NCBI RefSeq assembly: GCF_004015185.1
Contig: NZ_CP025746.1
Coordinates: 2,621,776 to 2,685,775, forward strand
Direction: 5' to 3'
DNA length: 64,000 nt
Source: Clostridium manihotivorum
GTDB lineage: Bacteria; Bacillota; Clostridia; Clostridiales; Clostridiaceae
The notes beneath the pieces are model-generated. The model saw only the letters and a list, made by a program, of their open reading frames with translations. It made no database searches and was not told the origin of the DNA. Made by a program: the position numbers and the translations under genes. This document shows, one piece after another, positions 53,275 to 61,999 of the stretch (positions are counted from its first letter, which is position 1; each line of letters opens with the position of its first letter).

Positions 53275-53402
53275 ATATAGAGCAACTTAAAATATTAAGT
53301 TATGCATGCCTGATGATCCACAAAAGCCTGGATCAACTAATCCCCAGAAGCCAAGATTATGGAACATATATAACTTAATTTTCCGTAAAGGATACCTGTA
53401 TA
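53275..53402 (+). repeat. Family A palindromic repeat with doubled centre
   Basis: TATAGAGCAACTTAAAATATT, AAGTTATGCATGCC, inner parts GATGATCC..AAAAGCCTGGATC and TAATCCCCAGAAGCC..AGATTA, then CATATATAACTTAAT and GGATACCTGTATAG. The centre holds two loop-like units. Confidence 0.75.
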
Positions 53403-53502
53403 GGGAACCAACTTCAACTATTAATTTATACATGCCACAAAATCGCCAGAAACCGCGATTTTATAACAAGTATAAATTAAGTTTTCATAAAGGTTCCATA
53501 CA
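53399..53502 (+). repeat. Family A palindromic repeat
   Basis: TATAGGGAACCAACTTCAAC, ATTAATTTATACATGCC, AAAATC, loop GCCAGAAACCGC, GATTTT, CAAGTATAAATTAAG, GGTTCC. Head to tail with the previous copy. Confidence 0.85.
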
Positions 53503-53535
53503 TATAATACAAATCATAATTTAAGAGGTACTGAG

Positions 53536-54045
53536 ATGATAAGAAAAGCAGAAGTTAAGGATGCATCAAGGATAGCGGAAATATTAATATTTGCAAAAAG
53601 GACTGCTTATAGAAAAATATTCAACAATGACCAGGTTTCCTTTAACGAAATGCAGGTTTTGGACTTGGCGTTAGGTTTTCGTGACAATAAAGCTGAATTA
53701 GAGGGCTTATATGTATATGATGATGGAATCGTAAAAGGATTGATCAAATATGGATGTCTAAGTAAAGAAAGTAATGAAAATAGTATAGAGATCTTTGAAC
53801 TTTATGTAGATACTTTTTTTCAAGGACAAGGAATTGGAAGCAAATTAATAGATGATTGCCTAAATCAAGCTAAAGAGAAAAGTACAGAGCAAGTATTTCT
53901 TTGGGTATTAGAAAAGAACTATAAAGCAAGGAAGTTTTACGAAAATCATGGATTTAAACCAGATGGCAACCGTAAGTTTGAGGATGGCACAACGGAAATA
54001 ATCTTAAGATATAAGTTAGATTTAGGGACAGAGGGACGGAGCTAA
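53536..54045 (+). CDS. GNAT N-acetyltransferase
   Basis: 169 residues. FELYVDTFFQGQGIGSKLID is the acetyl-CoA loop (Q-G-x-G-IG), and VLEKNYKARKFYENHGFKPD the closing motif. The last nine residues (LDLGTEGRS) are partly encoded by a REP-like palindrome (54024-54052), which supplies the stop. AAGAGGTACTGAG precedes the ATG. Substrate unknown. Confidence 0.92.
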   Translation: MIRKAEVKDASRIAEILIFAKRTAYRKIFNNDQVSFNEMQVLDLALGFRDNKAELEGLYVYDDGIVKGLIKYGCLSKESNENSIEIFELYVDTFFQGQGIGSKLIDDCLNQAKEKSTEQVFLWVLEKNYKARKFYENHGFKPDGNRKFEDGTTEIILRYKLDLGTEGRS

Positions 54046-54052
54046 TGTCCCG
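54024..54052 (+). repeat. REP-like GGGAC palindrome inside a coding 3' end
   Basis: AGGGACAGAGGGACGGAGCT then AATGTCCCG. It overlaps the last codons and stop of the GNAT gene. Confidence 0.75.
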
Positions 54053-54165
54053 TTAATCTATGTACATCTACGCAATTTTTATAGGTCAAGATTGTTTAAC
54101 ATTCATAAATTAATCTTCGATAAATATTAAAATAAATTCTTAAATTATATTGGGAGGCTATTGTT

Positions 54166-54936
54166 ATGCTAGAGTTATTATCTGAGGAAAGACAAGTTCT
54201 TAGCAGATTTCGTAAGGAAAAAACTGATGTTACAATATGGTCATGTATTGAGGGAAAGATGGGAAAAGCTTGGGCAGATAATAATGGCAATCCTACCTTT
54301 GGTATTGCGGTGGTAGCTGATTTCTGCTACTTACTTGGAAGCATTGAAGGTTGTAAGGGTGAAGTTTCAATAGAAGAATTGATTGAAAAGTGCAAGAGAA
54401 AGATCATAATAGCTGATGACAGCTCATGGATTTCCTTTATAGAAAGCCAATATCCTAACCCTCTAAAGAGATTTAGTAGATATTCAATAAAAACAGAGCC
54501 TGATCTATTTAAGAAAGATAGGTTAAATGATTATATTAATGCCATTGATTCTGATTTTAAGATTAGTAGAATTGATGAATCACTTTATCCTAAAGTTTTA
54601 CAAGATAATTTTATGGCAGATTGCTGCTCAAATTATGACTCCTTAGAAGAATTTTTAAACAATGGGCTTGGTTATGCCATAGTTTATAATGGACAGATAA
54701 TAGCTGGAGCATCTTCTTATTCTTATTGTGAGGGCTGTATCGAAATAACTATTGGAACAAAAGATGAATATAGACGTAAGGGGTTAGCTCTAGCTGTAGC
54801 TTCAAAGTTAATTCTAGCTTGCATGGAAAGAAATATCTATCCTCACTGGGATGCAGCAAATCTAGGATCAGTGGCACTTGCAGAGAAATTAGGATATCAT
54901 TTTGACAAGGAATACCGGGTGTATGCTATTAAGTAA
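54166..54936 (+). CDS. GNAT acetyltransferase, long clostridial type
   Basis: 256 residues. The first 130 residues form an extra N-terminal region (ESQYPNPLKRFSRYSIKTEP). The C-terminal half is GNAT: YCEGCIEITIGTKDEYRRKG with LALAVASKLI as the acetyl-CoA loop and DAANLGSVALAEKLGYHFD as the end. The layout matches GNAT_acetyltran-type proteins of Clostridia and Bacillus. GGGAGGC precedes ATG 54166. Substrate unknown. Confidence 0.88.
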   Translation: MLELLSEERQVLSRFRKEKTDVTIWSCIEGKMGKAWADNNGNPTFGIAVVADFCYLLGSIEGCKGEVSIEELIEKCKRKIIIADDSSWISFIESQYPNPLKRFSRYSIKTEPDLFKKDRLNDYINAIDSDFKISRIDESLYPKVLQDNFMADCCSNYDSLEEFLNNGLGYAIVYNGQIIAGASSYSYCEGCIEITIGTKDEYRRKGLALAVASKLILACMERNIYPHWDAANLGSVALAEKLGYHFDKEYRVYAIK

Positions 54937-55127
54937 ATTTTAAGCTTTCACATAGAAATGTAATATTAATTATGGTATAGCTTAAAGCTTCTTAAAATAT
55001 CATAGAATCATATGAACATCATAAAGATACCATAAAGATAGCATATAGGAAGCATTTTATAGGTTAGATATGAGAGCTTGAACATTATGCTATGATATAT
55101 TATCACTAAAGCTAGGAGGATGCTGTT

Positions 55128-55448
55128 ATTAAATTAGTTTATACAATAAGTTCAATAATCTCATTTATATATGGTTTTACCATTTTGCTTATATTAGATA
55201 TGGTTAATCATAAAGTCAATTTCACCCCAATATTTAGGTATCCAAGTGTTAAAGGTCTAATAGCAGGAGTGCTTTCAATGGTACTATATATTTTACTTAT
55301 CATAGGTCTAGGCTTTATAGCTAAATTAAAATCTAATAAAGAGACTAAAAGATATATTACTAATAATATAATTATATTTATATTGGGATTAATATTATTT
55401 TGGGGAGTGGGAGCAGCATTTTTTATAGAAACACCCAATTATGCTTAG
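55128..55448 (+). CDS. Small membrane protein, probable non-ATG start
   Basis: About 106 residues if translation begins at ATT 55128. AGGAGG lies eight bases before it, and the upstream part then encodes a first membrane segment (YTISSIISFIYGFTILLILD). The next in-frame start, TTG 55185, has no ribosome site and removes most of that segment. Further segments are about 48-68 and 80-100 (FILGLILFWGVGAAFF). An alternative is one missing A near 55131, which would put ATG 55120 in frame. Family unknown; a REP-like element abuts the stop. Confidence 0.6.
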   Translation: MKLVYTISSIISFIYGFTILLILDMVNHKVNFTPIFRYPSVKGLIAGVLSMVLYILLIIGLGFIAKLKSNKETKRYITNNIIIFILGLILFWGVGAAFFIETPNYA

Positions 55449-55475
55449 GGACAGGGGGACGGAGCTAATGTCCCG
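55447..55475 (+). repeat. REP-like GGGAC palindrome at a gene end
   Basis: AGGGACAGGGGGACGGAGCT then AATGTCCCG, starting at the stop codon of the membrane-protein gene. Nearly identical to the 54024 copy. Confidence 0.75.
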
Positions 55476-55578
55476 TTAAATTATGTATTTTGTTGCAAAT
55501 TTTACAAGGGAAGATTCTGAAGTTCATGCATAACTAATTTTCTTTAAGTATTCATATAAATTTTAAAGGAGAAATAGT

Positions 55579-56046
55579 ATGAAAAAGAATGTAGCTAATA
55601 ACAATTCAGAGGAAAGATCTATTAACACACCTTGGCATCTTTGGGTAACTGCAGTATTATTTATTTTTATTTATGTTAACGGCACTTATGATTACTTTAT
55701 GATGCTTGGACATAATGCGAACTATTATAATTCCAAACATTATGGCGAAGCAGTAGTTCAGTACTTTACAAATTACCCAATAGTATTTTTGATTTTATAC
55801 ACAACAAATATTTTCAGTGGCTTGTTTGGGCCTATTATTCTTCTATTCAGAATTCGCCTAGCAAAAACAATCTCATTTGTTTCAGCTGTATCTATGTTAT
55901 TTTTAGATGCCTTAACCTTTGCCTTTAGAAATAGATGGAATGTTCTTGGCCCTTGGGTATCTCTTTTCGATATAGGCTTATTACTAATTACATGGGCATT
56001 TTTCTTTTATTGCAGAATGTTATCTAAGAAAGGTATTATAAAATAA
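55579..56046 (+). CDS. Membrane protein, four segments
   Basis: 155 residues. Hydrophobic segments near 22-42, 68-90, 95-116 and 125-145; polar N-terminus (MKKNVANNNSEERSINTPWH). WVSLFDIGLLLITWAFFFYC is the last segment. AAAGGAGAA precedes the ATG. It ends 28 bases before the response regulator gene, so it may be the first gene of that operon. Family not recognised. Confidence 0.7.
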   Translation: MKKNVANNNSEERSINTPWHLWVTAVLFIFIYVNGTYDYFMMLGHNANYYNSKHYGEAVVQYFTNYPIVFLILYTTNIFSGLFGPIILLFRIRLAKTISFVSAVSMLFLDALTFAFRNRWNVLGPWVSLFDIGLLLITWAFFFYCRMLSKKGIIK

Positions 56047-56074
56047 ATATTTTTATTATTAAGGGAGTATAAAC

Positions 56075-56740
56075 ATGAAGCTTTTGATTATAGAAGATGA
56101 TAAAAATCTATGTTCTGTTTTAAGTAAGGGCTTAGAGAAATATGATTATATAAGTGATGTGGCTTTTGATGGTGAAGAAGGCTTATACTACAGTGAAATA
56201 AATGTGTATGATGCTATTATTTTAGATGTTAATCTCCCTAAAATAGATGGCATAACAGTGTGTAGAGCTATCAGAGAGAAAAGCATACATACGCCAATAA
56301 TAATGCTTACAGCTAGGACTGATACTGATGATAAGATACTAGGCTTAGACAGTGGGGCAGATGACTATTTAGGGAAACCCTTCGAATTAAAAGAACTAAG
56401 TGCAAGACTCAGGGCTTTAATAAGACGAAACTATAACAAGACCTCTAATATATTTAAAATAGGAGATATTATTATAAATACAGAGGAAAAGAACGTTAGT
56501 GTAAAGGGAAAATTAATTCAGCTAACCACAAGAGAGTATGAAATTTTAGAGCTGTTAGGCTATAGTTATCCCAATTCAGTTTCAGCTGAAAGTATTATCG
56601 AACATATATGGGGCATAGATACAAATGAATTTTCAAATGTAATAAGAGTGCATATTGCAAATTTGAGAAGAAAATTAAAAAATGAAAATGGACAAGAGGT
56701 AATAGAAACTATAAAAGGAAGAGGATATAAGCTATGCTAA
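56075..56740 (+). CDS. OmpR-family response regulator
   Basis: 221 residues. Receiver domain 1-115 with D52-type phospho-acceptor in AIILDVNLPKIDG and K in LGKPFELKEL; OmpR/PhoB winged HTH in 125-220 (LTTREYEILELL; VIRVHIANLRRKL; IKGRGYKL). It is cytoplasmic and DNA-binding, and pairs with the kinase that overlaps its 3' end by 7 bases. Likely targets are the downstream transporter genes. GGGAG precedes the ATG. Confidence 0.95.
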   Translation: MKLLIIEDDKNLCSVLSKGLEKYDYISDVAFDGEEGLYYSEINVYDAIILDVNLPKIDGITVCRAIREKSIHTPIIMLTARTDTDDKILGLDSGADDYLGKPFELKELSARLRALIRRNYNKTSNIFKIGDIIINTEEKNVSVKGKLIQLTTREYEILELLGYSYPNSVSAESIIEHIWGIDTNEFSNVIRVHIANLRRKLKNENGQEVIETIKGRGYKLC

Positions 56741-57927
56741 AGCTAAAGATAAAAAGCAGAATTGCATTGTTATATAGTGTGCTTACGGTAATATTAATTA
56801 TCTTCTTTATAGTGCTATTTTACTTGTTTCTAAAACTTAATCTTAATAAAGAACCACTAATATCTAATCTTAGCTTAAATGCAAGTACTTCAAAAATAAC
56901 AGTAAGTAAGAAGGGAAAAGCTGTAGGGACGGATAGTGATAGTGTAATAATAATAGGGAAAAAGCCACAAGCTGTGGTTGAGAGCAAAAGCGATAAAGCT
57001 ACTAAAGCAGAAGATAGCATTATGAGTTTTACTGAAAAAGGTTTTGAAAAAATAATTATGAGCAATCTTTATAGCAGGTTTTTTATAATTATTGCTATGG
57101 TTATAGCTATCATTTTATTGGTCAATTTTCTACTAAGTAAAAGGTATGCTTCTTTTGCTTTAGAGCCCTTAATTCAGTTCACTAAGAAGGTTGAGAAACA
57201 GAGGAATTTCAATAAAATAGAACTAATTGAAGCGCCAGTGGTTAAAGATGAAATTTATGATTTGACTCTAGCTTACAATGAGGCTTTAGGAAAGATAAAA
57301 GGCTCTTATGAGAATTTGCAGAGATTAAATTCCTATGTGTCACATGAATTAAGAAATTCACTGGCAGTACTAAGAGCTAAAGTAGAGATAGGTGAAGATA
57401 CAGAAGAAATTACCGGCTATATAGATGGATTAAATAATATTATAAGCGATATATTAGCTATGGCCACAACAACCATTTCTGATAGAAAAGAAGAGGTTGA
57501 TTTGGCATTGATATGTGCAAAGCTCATTGATGAATACTCAGTAATCTTTAATAACTTCAACTTCGACATGCCTGAAGAGGGTGTTGAAACAATTAAAGGA
57601 AAAGAAGTATGGATAGAAAGATGTGTAGCCAATCTTATTGACAATTCAATGAAGTTTATGGACAAAGAAAAAGCTATTAATGAGATAAATATAAAAGTAT
57701 ATGAAGATGATAACAATGTTACTGTTGAAGTTTATGATAATGGTAAAGGAATTGAAAAAGACCGATTTGAAAAGATATTTATACCTTATTACGGAACAGA
57801 AAAAAGAACAAGCACCGGGATAGGCCTTGCCTACATAAAACATGTAATGGATTTGCATGAAGGCAAGATCCTAGTTGAAAGCAGTAAGGGAGAATATTCT
57901 AAGTTTTCATTAGTATTTAAGAAATAG
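56734..57927 (+). CDS. Sensor histidine kinase
   Basis: 397 residues. Two membrane segments (about 10-30 and 112-133) flank an 80-residue extracytoplasmic loop (LNASTSKITVSKKGKAVG) that is small and Ser/Lys-rich. YVSHELRNSLAVLRAKVEI is the H-box; NLIDNSMKFM, DNGKGIEKDRFEKIF and TSTGIGLAYIKHV are the N, G1 and G2 boxes. No PAS domain. Overlaps the regulator gene (ATGCTAA). The short loop suggests sensing in or near the membrane, as in antibiotic-sensing kinases. Confidence 0.95.
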   Translation: MLKLKIKSRIALLYSVLTVILIIFFIVLFYLFLKLNLNKEPLISNLSLNASTSKITVSKKGKAVGTDSDSVIIIGKKPQAVVESKSDKATKAEDSIMSFTEKGFEKIIMSNLYSRFFIIIAMVIAIILLVNFLLSKRYASFALEPLIQFTKKVEKQRNFNKIELIEAPVVKDEIYDLTLAYNEALGKIKGSYENLQRLNSYVSHELRNSLAVLRAKVEIGEDTEEITGYIDGLNNIISDILAMATTTISDRKEEVDLALICAKLIDEYSVIFNNFNFDMPEEGVETIKGKEVWIERCVANLIDNSMKFMDKEKAINEINIKVYEDDNNVTVEVYDNGKGIEKDRFEKIFIPYYGTEKRTSTGIGLAYIKHVMDLHEGKILVESSKGEYSKFSLVFKK

Positions 57928-57936
57928 AATAGTAAC

Positions 57937-58010
57937 ATACTACTTCAATTGATAAACTTAAAATCAAGCCTTACATGGAATTACAAAGCTTCATCTTGCT
58001 AAAATTCAAC
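57937..58010 (+). repeat. Family B repeat, left part
   Basis: ACATACTACTTCAATTGATAAACTTAAAATCAAGC with GAAGC TTCATCTTGC; the closing GAAGTAGTA arm is missing and it runs into AAAATTCAAC as in family D ends. Confidence 0.5.
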
Positions 58011-58032
58011 AACATTCAAAAAACATATTAAG

Positions 58033-58096
58033 CTCTTTTAATCTATAAAGCTTGCAGCTCAACTGTATTAGCTTTATAGATTAAAAGAGTTTTTTA
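58033..58096 (+). terminator. Very strong intrinsic terminator
   Basis: CTCTTTTAATCTATAAAGCT / AGCTTTATAGATTAAAAGAG, a 20-bp perfect stem with a 17-nt loop, then TTTTTT. It separates the two-component genes from the transporter genes. Confidence 0.95.
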
Positions 58097-58113
58097 CTGT
58101 CTAGAAATATTCG

Positions 58114-58311
58114 ATGGAATCTGAAGTTCTAAAAAGCTTAGAGCAGCTGATTAGGGGAAACTGCAAAAAAAGAAACTTTACTCACCTACCAGATTTTCCT
58201 CTTGCATTATCAACCCATAAATATAAGTTTGTGCTTAACGTTATCTTAATGTTGATATTGTTATTATACCTATGTAAAGCAAATTCAGCTAAAAAGGGAG
58301 TGATGGAATGA
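58114..58311 (+). CDS. Possible 65-residue single-pass membrane protein
   Basis: MESEVLKSLEQLIRGNCKKR, then one hydrophobic segment (FVLNVILMLILLLYLC, about 39-54). The stop TGA overlaps the next ATG region. No ribosome binding site precedes the start, so coding is uncertain. If real it would be the first gene of the transporter operon. Confidence 0.4.
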   Translation: MESEVLKSLEQLIRGNCKKRNFTHLPDFPLALSTHKYKFVLNVILMLILLLYLCKANSAKKGVME

Positions 58312-59678
58312 AGAAGAAAAAGGTGCTAATTGTATTATTACTGGCAGTGATAGTAGTGGTTTTAGGCTCTTATCCTATTATCTTTAAAAGAAAACCAACT
58401 GTAGCGAAAGAGGAGAATGTTTTAAAGCTTTATGTATTGGGCAGCGATGAGAATAACTATGATAGGAGGATACAGGCTGTAGTAAGGGAATACGAGAAAA
58501 AATATACCAATATAAAAATTAAAGTAGTGGTATTCAATGCCAGCACCAGTGATGGAGTGGATAATTATGTTAAAAAGATGCTTACAGATACTTTAGCAGA
58601 TGATGGACCAGATATATTAGTTTTGGACAGTCAAACTACCAGAAAATTAGAGAAAGCTGATATGCTTGTTGACCTAGGTGCTTTTATTGAAAAAGATAGA
58701 GACTTTAAAAAAGAAGATTACAACATGAAGGTTATTGAAGGCGGTAAGTATAAAGGAAAGCAGGTAATAATGCCCTTTGATTATTACGTTAATCAGTATA
58801 TAACCACTGAGGAACTACTGAAGAAAAACAATCTTAACCTTCAAGAAAATTACACTGAAAAACAGTTTATTAAGGAACTAAGCTCTTATATAGCTTCCGC
58901 TAGTAAGGATAGAAAAAAACTGCTTTTTGCTAATCAAGTAAATATAGAAGATTTCATAGAAGGAAGCGGTGTAAACTTTATTGATTATGATAGCAAAAAA
59001 GCCTATTTTGATAAGCCGGAGTTTAAGGAAATAGTAGAGGATTATAAAAAAATATACAATAGCTCTAAGAAGGATAGTGAAGTAACTGGAAGAAGCGGGA
59101 CTGATGGTTTTGAAGCCTTAAAGAATGGAACGGCCTTATTGTCTAATGATCCTATAGACATGAGAGATACCTTTTTCCCATATGAGTCATTAATAAAACA
59201 AACTATCAAAGAAAATCTAATAATTAATGTTATCCCCGGTTATAGTGGAGGGGAGAGGATAACTCCTATTGTTAATGGTTCATTAGCTATTAGTAAGAAT
59301 GCGAAAAATAAAGCTGCTGCTTACAACTTCATAAAGCTTGCCATATCTGAGGAAATACAGAAAAATAGGCAGATACCTTTTATGATACCGGTTAATAAGA
59401 AAGCCGCAAGAGAACTGGAACAACAGTATATAAAAAATGAGGTTAATAGCACCTTTGAATATAGCAAAAGTTTAACTGTAGTAAAGCAGCCTTTATCTGA
59501 AAACTTTAAAGCTTATTATGATAAGATAATAGACCAGGTTGATGAGGCTAAAGTTACTAATTCTGAGGTTGAAAATATGATGATGGAGTGTTTAACACCG
59601 TATTTTGAGGATAAAGCTTCTTATGAAACCTGTTTAAAGATCTTAGAAAATAAAATTAATTTATATCTGAATGAGTAA
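58308..59678 (+). CDS. Family 1-type extracellular solute-binding protein, membrane-anchored
   Basis: 456 residues. An N-terminal signal anchor (VLIVLLLAVIVVVLGSYPII, about 6-25) has no lipobox Cys, unusual for a Gram-positive binding protein. The rest is the bilobed fold (EKKYTNIKIKVVVFNASTSD; ADDGPDILVLDSQTTRKLE; FINSLAI-type NGSLAISKNAKNKAAAYNFI). It would capture a sugar or sugar-like ligand outside the cell for the two permeases downstream. GGGAG precedes the ATG. Confidence 0.88.
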   Translation: MKKKKVLIVLLLAVIVVVLGSYPIIFKRKPTVAKEENVLKLYVLGSDENNYDRRIQAVVREYEKKYTNIKIKVVVFNASTSDGVDNYVKKMLTDTLADDGPDILVLDSQTTRKLEKADMLVDLGAFIEKDRDFKKEDYNMKVIEGGKYKGKQVIMPFDYYVNQYITTEELLKKNNLNLQENYTEKQFIKELSSYIASASKDRKKLLFANQVNIEDFIEGSGVNFIDYDSKKAYFDKPEFKEIVEDYKKIYNSSKKDSEVTGRSGTDGFEALKNGTALLSNDPIDMRDTFFPYESLIKQTIKENLIINVIPGYSGGERITPIVNGSLAISKNAKNKAAAYNFIKLAISEEIQKNRQIPFMIPVNKKAARELEQQYIKNEVNSTFEYSKSLTVVKQPLSENFKAYYDKIIDQVDEAKVTNSEVENMMMECLTPYFEDKASYETCLKILENKINLYLNE

Positions 59679-59690
59679 GGGAGAAAAAAG

Positions 59691-60233
59691 ATGAAAAGTA
59701 GAAGTTTAAATAAATTAATCATAACTTTTATTTATGGGCTTAATATTATGTTTTTAGCAGCATGCTCTAACCATACTGATAAGTCAAGCCTCCAGCAAGC
59801 TTCAAATTCAAGTATAAACCAAGGCTCAAGCACAGAAGACAAGTCTACTAATTCTCAGACTAATGATACTTCTAAAGCTGCTCAAGCATTCGAGCAAAAT
59901 AATAATGCACCGGTTATAGTTGGTACAGTATCAGAAGTTCAGGGGGAAAAAATAACTATTTCCAAAGTTACTAACTATTCTGATGGAGCCGCAACAAGTA
60001 AAAAAAAGAATGCTCCCAAGGACAAACAGCAGCTAGTTACTATAGACATAGATAATAGCATTTCTGTGGTGATAAGAACTCCTATAGACAAAAACAATAC
60101 TAGATTTGATGATAAGATTGGTGAAATATCAAATATCAAAGAAGATTCTTTTGTTGAAGTGTGGGGCAGCAAGAAAGGTGGACAGATTAAAGCTGAAAAA
60201 ATCATTATCTATATGGTTAACCAACAAAAATAG
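59691..60233 (+). CDS. Lipoprotein with a small beta-domain (DUF5666-like)
   Basis: 180 residues. IMFLAACSNHTDKSS contains a lipobox (LAAC, Cys25), so it is lipidated and outside the membrane. A Ser/Asn/Gln-rich linker follows (about 32-70). The domain (PVIVGTVSEVQGEKITISKV; DSFVEVWGSKKGGQIKAEKI) resembles the OB-like repeats of DUF5666 proteins. It is 12 nt past the binding-protein gene and co-transcribed. Role in the transporter unknown. Confidence 0.82.
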   Translation: MKSRSLNKLIITFIYGLNIMFLAACSNHTDKSSLQQASNSSINQGSSTEDKSTNSQTNDTSKAAQAFEQNNNAPVIVGTVSEVQGEKITISKVTNYSDGAATSKKKNAPKDKQQLVTIDIDNSISVVIRTPIDKNNTRFDDKIGEISNIKEDSFVEVWGSKKGGQIKAEKIIIYMVNQQK

Positions 60234-60290
60234 CTTTAAGAATTTTTGTAGAATAGTTTATCTAAAGTAAGAAAGGGAGGCATTGAAAGG

Positions 60291-61145
60291 TTGAGGTTTT
60301 ATAATAAAGAGAAGCTAAATGGTTATATCTTCGCATCACCATCAATAGGTGGATTTTTAATTTTCTTCGCTATACCTTTTAGTATGAGTTTATTTTATTG
60401 CTTTACAAAAGGAGCTAGTAATGTTGAATATGTAGGCTTTGCGAACTTTTTGGATTTGTTTAAAAATAGTGATTTTCAATTGGCAGTAAAGAATACAGTT
60501 TTATTTAACTTGGTAAGTGTACCATTATTGCTTGTAATATCCTTATTAATTACATTAGTTCTCAATAGCAGTATAAAAGGAAGTAGTTTTTTTAGAACTA
60601 CCCTAACTTTACCTTTGGTGATTCCAGTTGCATCTATAATACTAATATGGCAGCTTACCTTTGCACAGATCGGTTTCTTAAATCAGATATTGATAAACTT
60701 AGGTATATCTGGCCCAGACTATATTAACACTAGGTGGTCATTTATAATTCTAGTATTGTTATATATATGGAAAAATTGTGGATACAATATGATAATATTT
60801 CTCGCAGGGCTAAACAGTATTTCAAAAGAATATTATGAGGCTGCGGCCATTGATGGATATGGTACCATAGGCATATTTTTAAAAATAACCTTACCACTGC
60901 TGGTTCCTACAATATTTTTCGTATTGATAATCTCAATAATAAACTCTTTAAGAGTATATAGAGAAGCATACCTGCTTTTTGGTAAATACCCCGAATCTAG
61001 TGTTTATATGCTACAGCATTTTATAAATAACAATTTTGCAAGCTTGGATTATCAAAGGCTGGCTACAGCTTCTGTAATAGTATTTATAGCAGTAGCAGCA
61101 GCTTTAGGATTATTATTTAAGTTGCAAAAAAGCTACGAAATATAG
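60291..61145 (+). CDS. Sugar ABC transporter permease (MalF type)
   Basis: 284 residues from TTG 60291 (GGGAGG 13 bases upstream). Six membrane segments; the EAA loop is YEAAAIDGYGTIGIFLKITL, the canonical site that docks with the ATPase. Partner of the next gene. No ATPase gene is in the window; such systems often share an MsmX-type ATPase encoded elsewhere. Confidence 0.9.
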   Translation: MRFYNKEKLNGYIFASPSIGGFLIFFAIPFSMSLFYCFTKGASNVEYVGFANFLDLFKNSDFQLAVKNTVLFNLVSVPLLLVISLLITLVLNSSIKGSSFFRTTLTLPLVIPVASIILIWQLTFAQIGFLNQILINLGISGPDYINTRWSFIILVLLYIWKNCGYNMIIFLAGLNSISKEYYEAAAIDGYGTIGIFLKITLPLLVPTIFFVLIISIINSLRVYREAYLLFGKYPESSVYMLQHFINNNFASLDYQRLATASVIVFIAVAAALGLLFKLQKSYEI

Positions 61146-61156
61146 GTGATAAAGTC

Positions 61157-61990
61157 ATGACAGTGGAAAACAAGTTTTTAACAGTTATTAAGTATATAGT
61201 ACTGTGCATCAGTGCAATCTTTGCCTTAGCACCTGTGGTTTATATAATTTCTGGTTCATTTATGGGACAAAGAGAAGTAGCTGAGGCAATAAGTAGAAAT
61301 AGCTTTCATTTCATACCTAATTCTTTTACATTAATTCAATACTATGAGGTTTTTCTTAGAAAGCCAGATTTCTTATTAAAGTTCCTAAATTCTTTAATAT
61401 TGACTATACCAATAATTTTAGGGCAAATAGTAGTATCGGTGTTAGGAGCCTATGCCTTTGCCAAAATAGAATTTCCTTTCAAAAATCAGTTTTTCTTTGG
61501 CTTTGTTTTACTTATGATAATGCCCTACCAAGTAACTCTTGTACCAACTTATATTCTTATGAAAAAACTGAATTTAATTGGTACTTATACTTCAGTTATA
61601 TTTCCAAATATTTTTTCAACTTTTGGAGTGTTTTTATTAACCCAATTTATGAAAAGCATACCGGAGGATCAATGTCAGAGTGCAAAGATTGATGGAGCTA
61701 GCCATCTTAAGGTGTTATTGAAAATTATTATTCCACAGTGTAAAAGCTCAATTGCATCGCTTGGAATTCTTTGCTTTATAGACAATTGGAATATGATAGA
61801 GCAACCTTTGATTTTACTTAATGACAATCAGCAACCGTTATCCACTTATTTACCAACAATTTGTAACAACCCAAATTCAGTGTGCTTGGCCTTTGCCTGT
61901 GCAGTAATATTCATATTGCCAGCGGTATTCATTTTTATTAAGGGAGAGAAACTTTTATTAGAAGGGATACAGCATCTTGATAGTAAATAG
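61157..61990 (+). CDS. Sugar ABC transporter permease (MalG type)
   Basis: 277 residues, six membrane segments. The EAA loop is altered: QCQSAKIDGASHLKVLLKII lacks the leading E-A-A, which may matter for ATPase docking. Starts 11 nt after the previous permease gene. The pair would import the ligand held by the binding protein. Confidence 0.9.
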   Translation: MTVENKFLTVIKYIVLCISAIFALAPVVYIISGSFMGQREVAEAISRNSFHFIPNSFTLIQYYEVFLRKPDFLLKFLNSLILTIPIILGQIVVSVLGAYAFAKIEFPFKNQFFFGFVLLMIMPYQVTLVPTYILMKKLNLIGTYTSVIFPNIFSTFGVFLLTQFMKSIPEDQCQSAKIDGASHLKVLLKIIIPQCKSSIASLGILCFIDNWNMIEQPLILLNDNQQPLSTYLPTICNNPNSVCLAFACAVIFILPAVFIFIKGEKLLLEGIQHLDSK

Positions 61991-61999
61991 GAGTGTTAT

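Noticed and set aside
53306..53524. 72-residue open frame with repeated PQKPR-like words
   Set aside because: It lies wholly inside two family A palindromes; the peptide repeats mirror the DNA repeats and there is no ribosome binding site.
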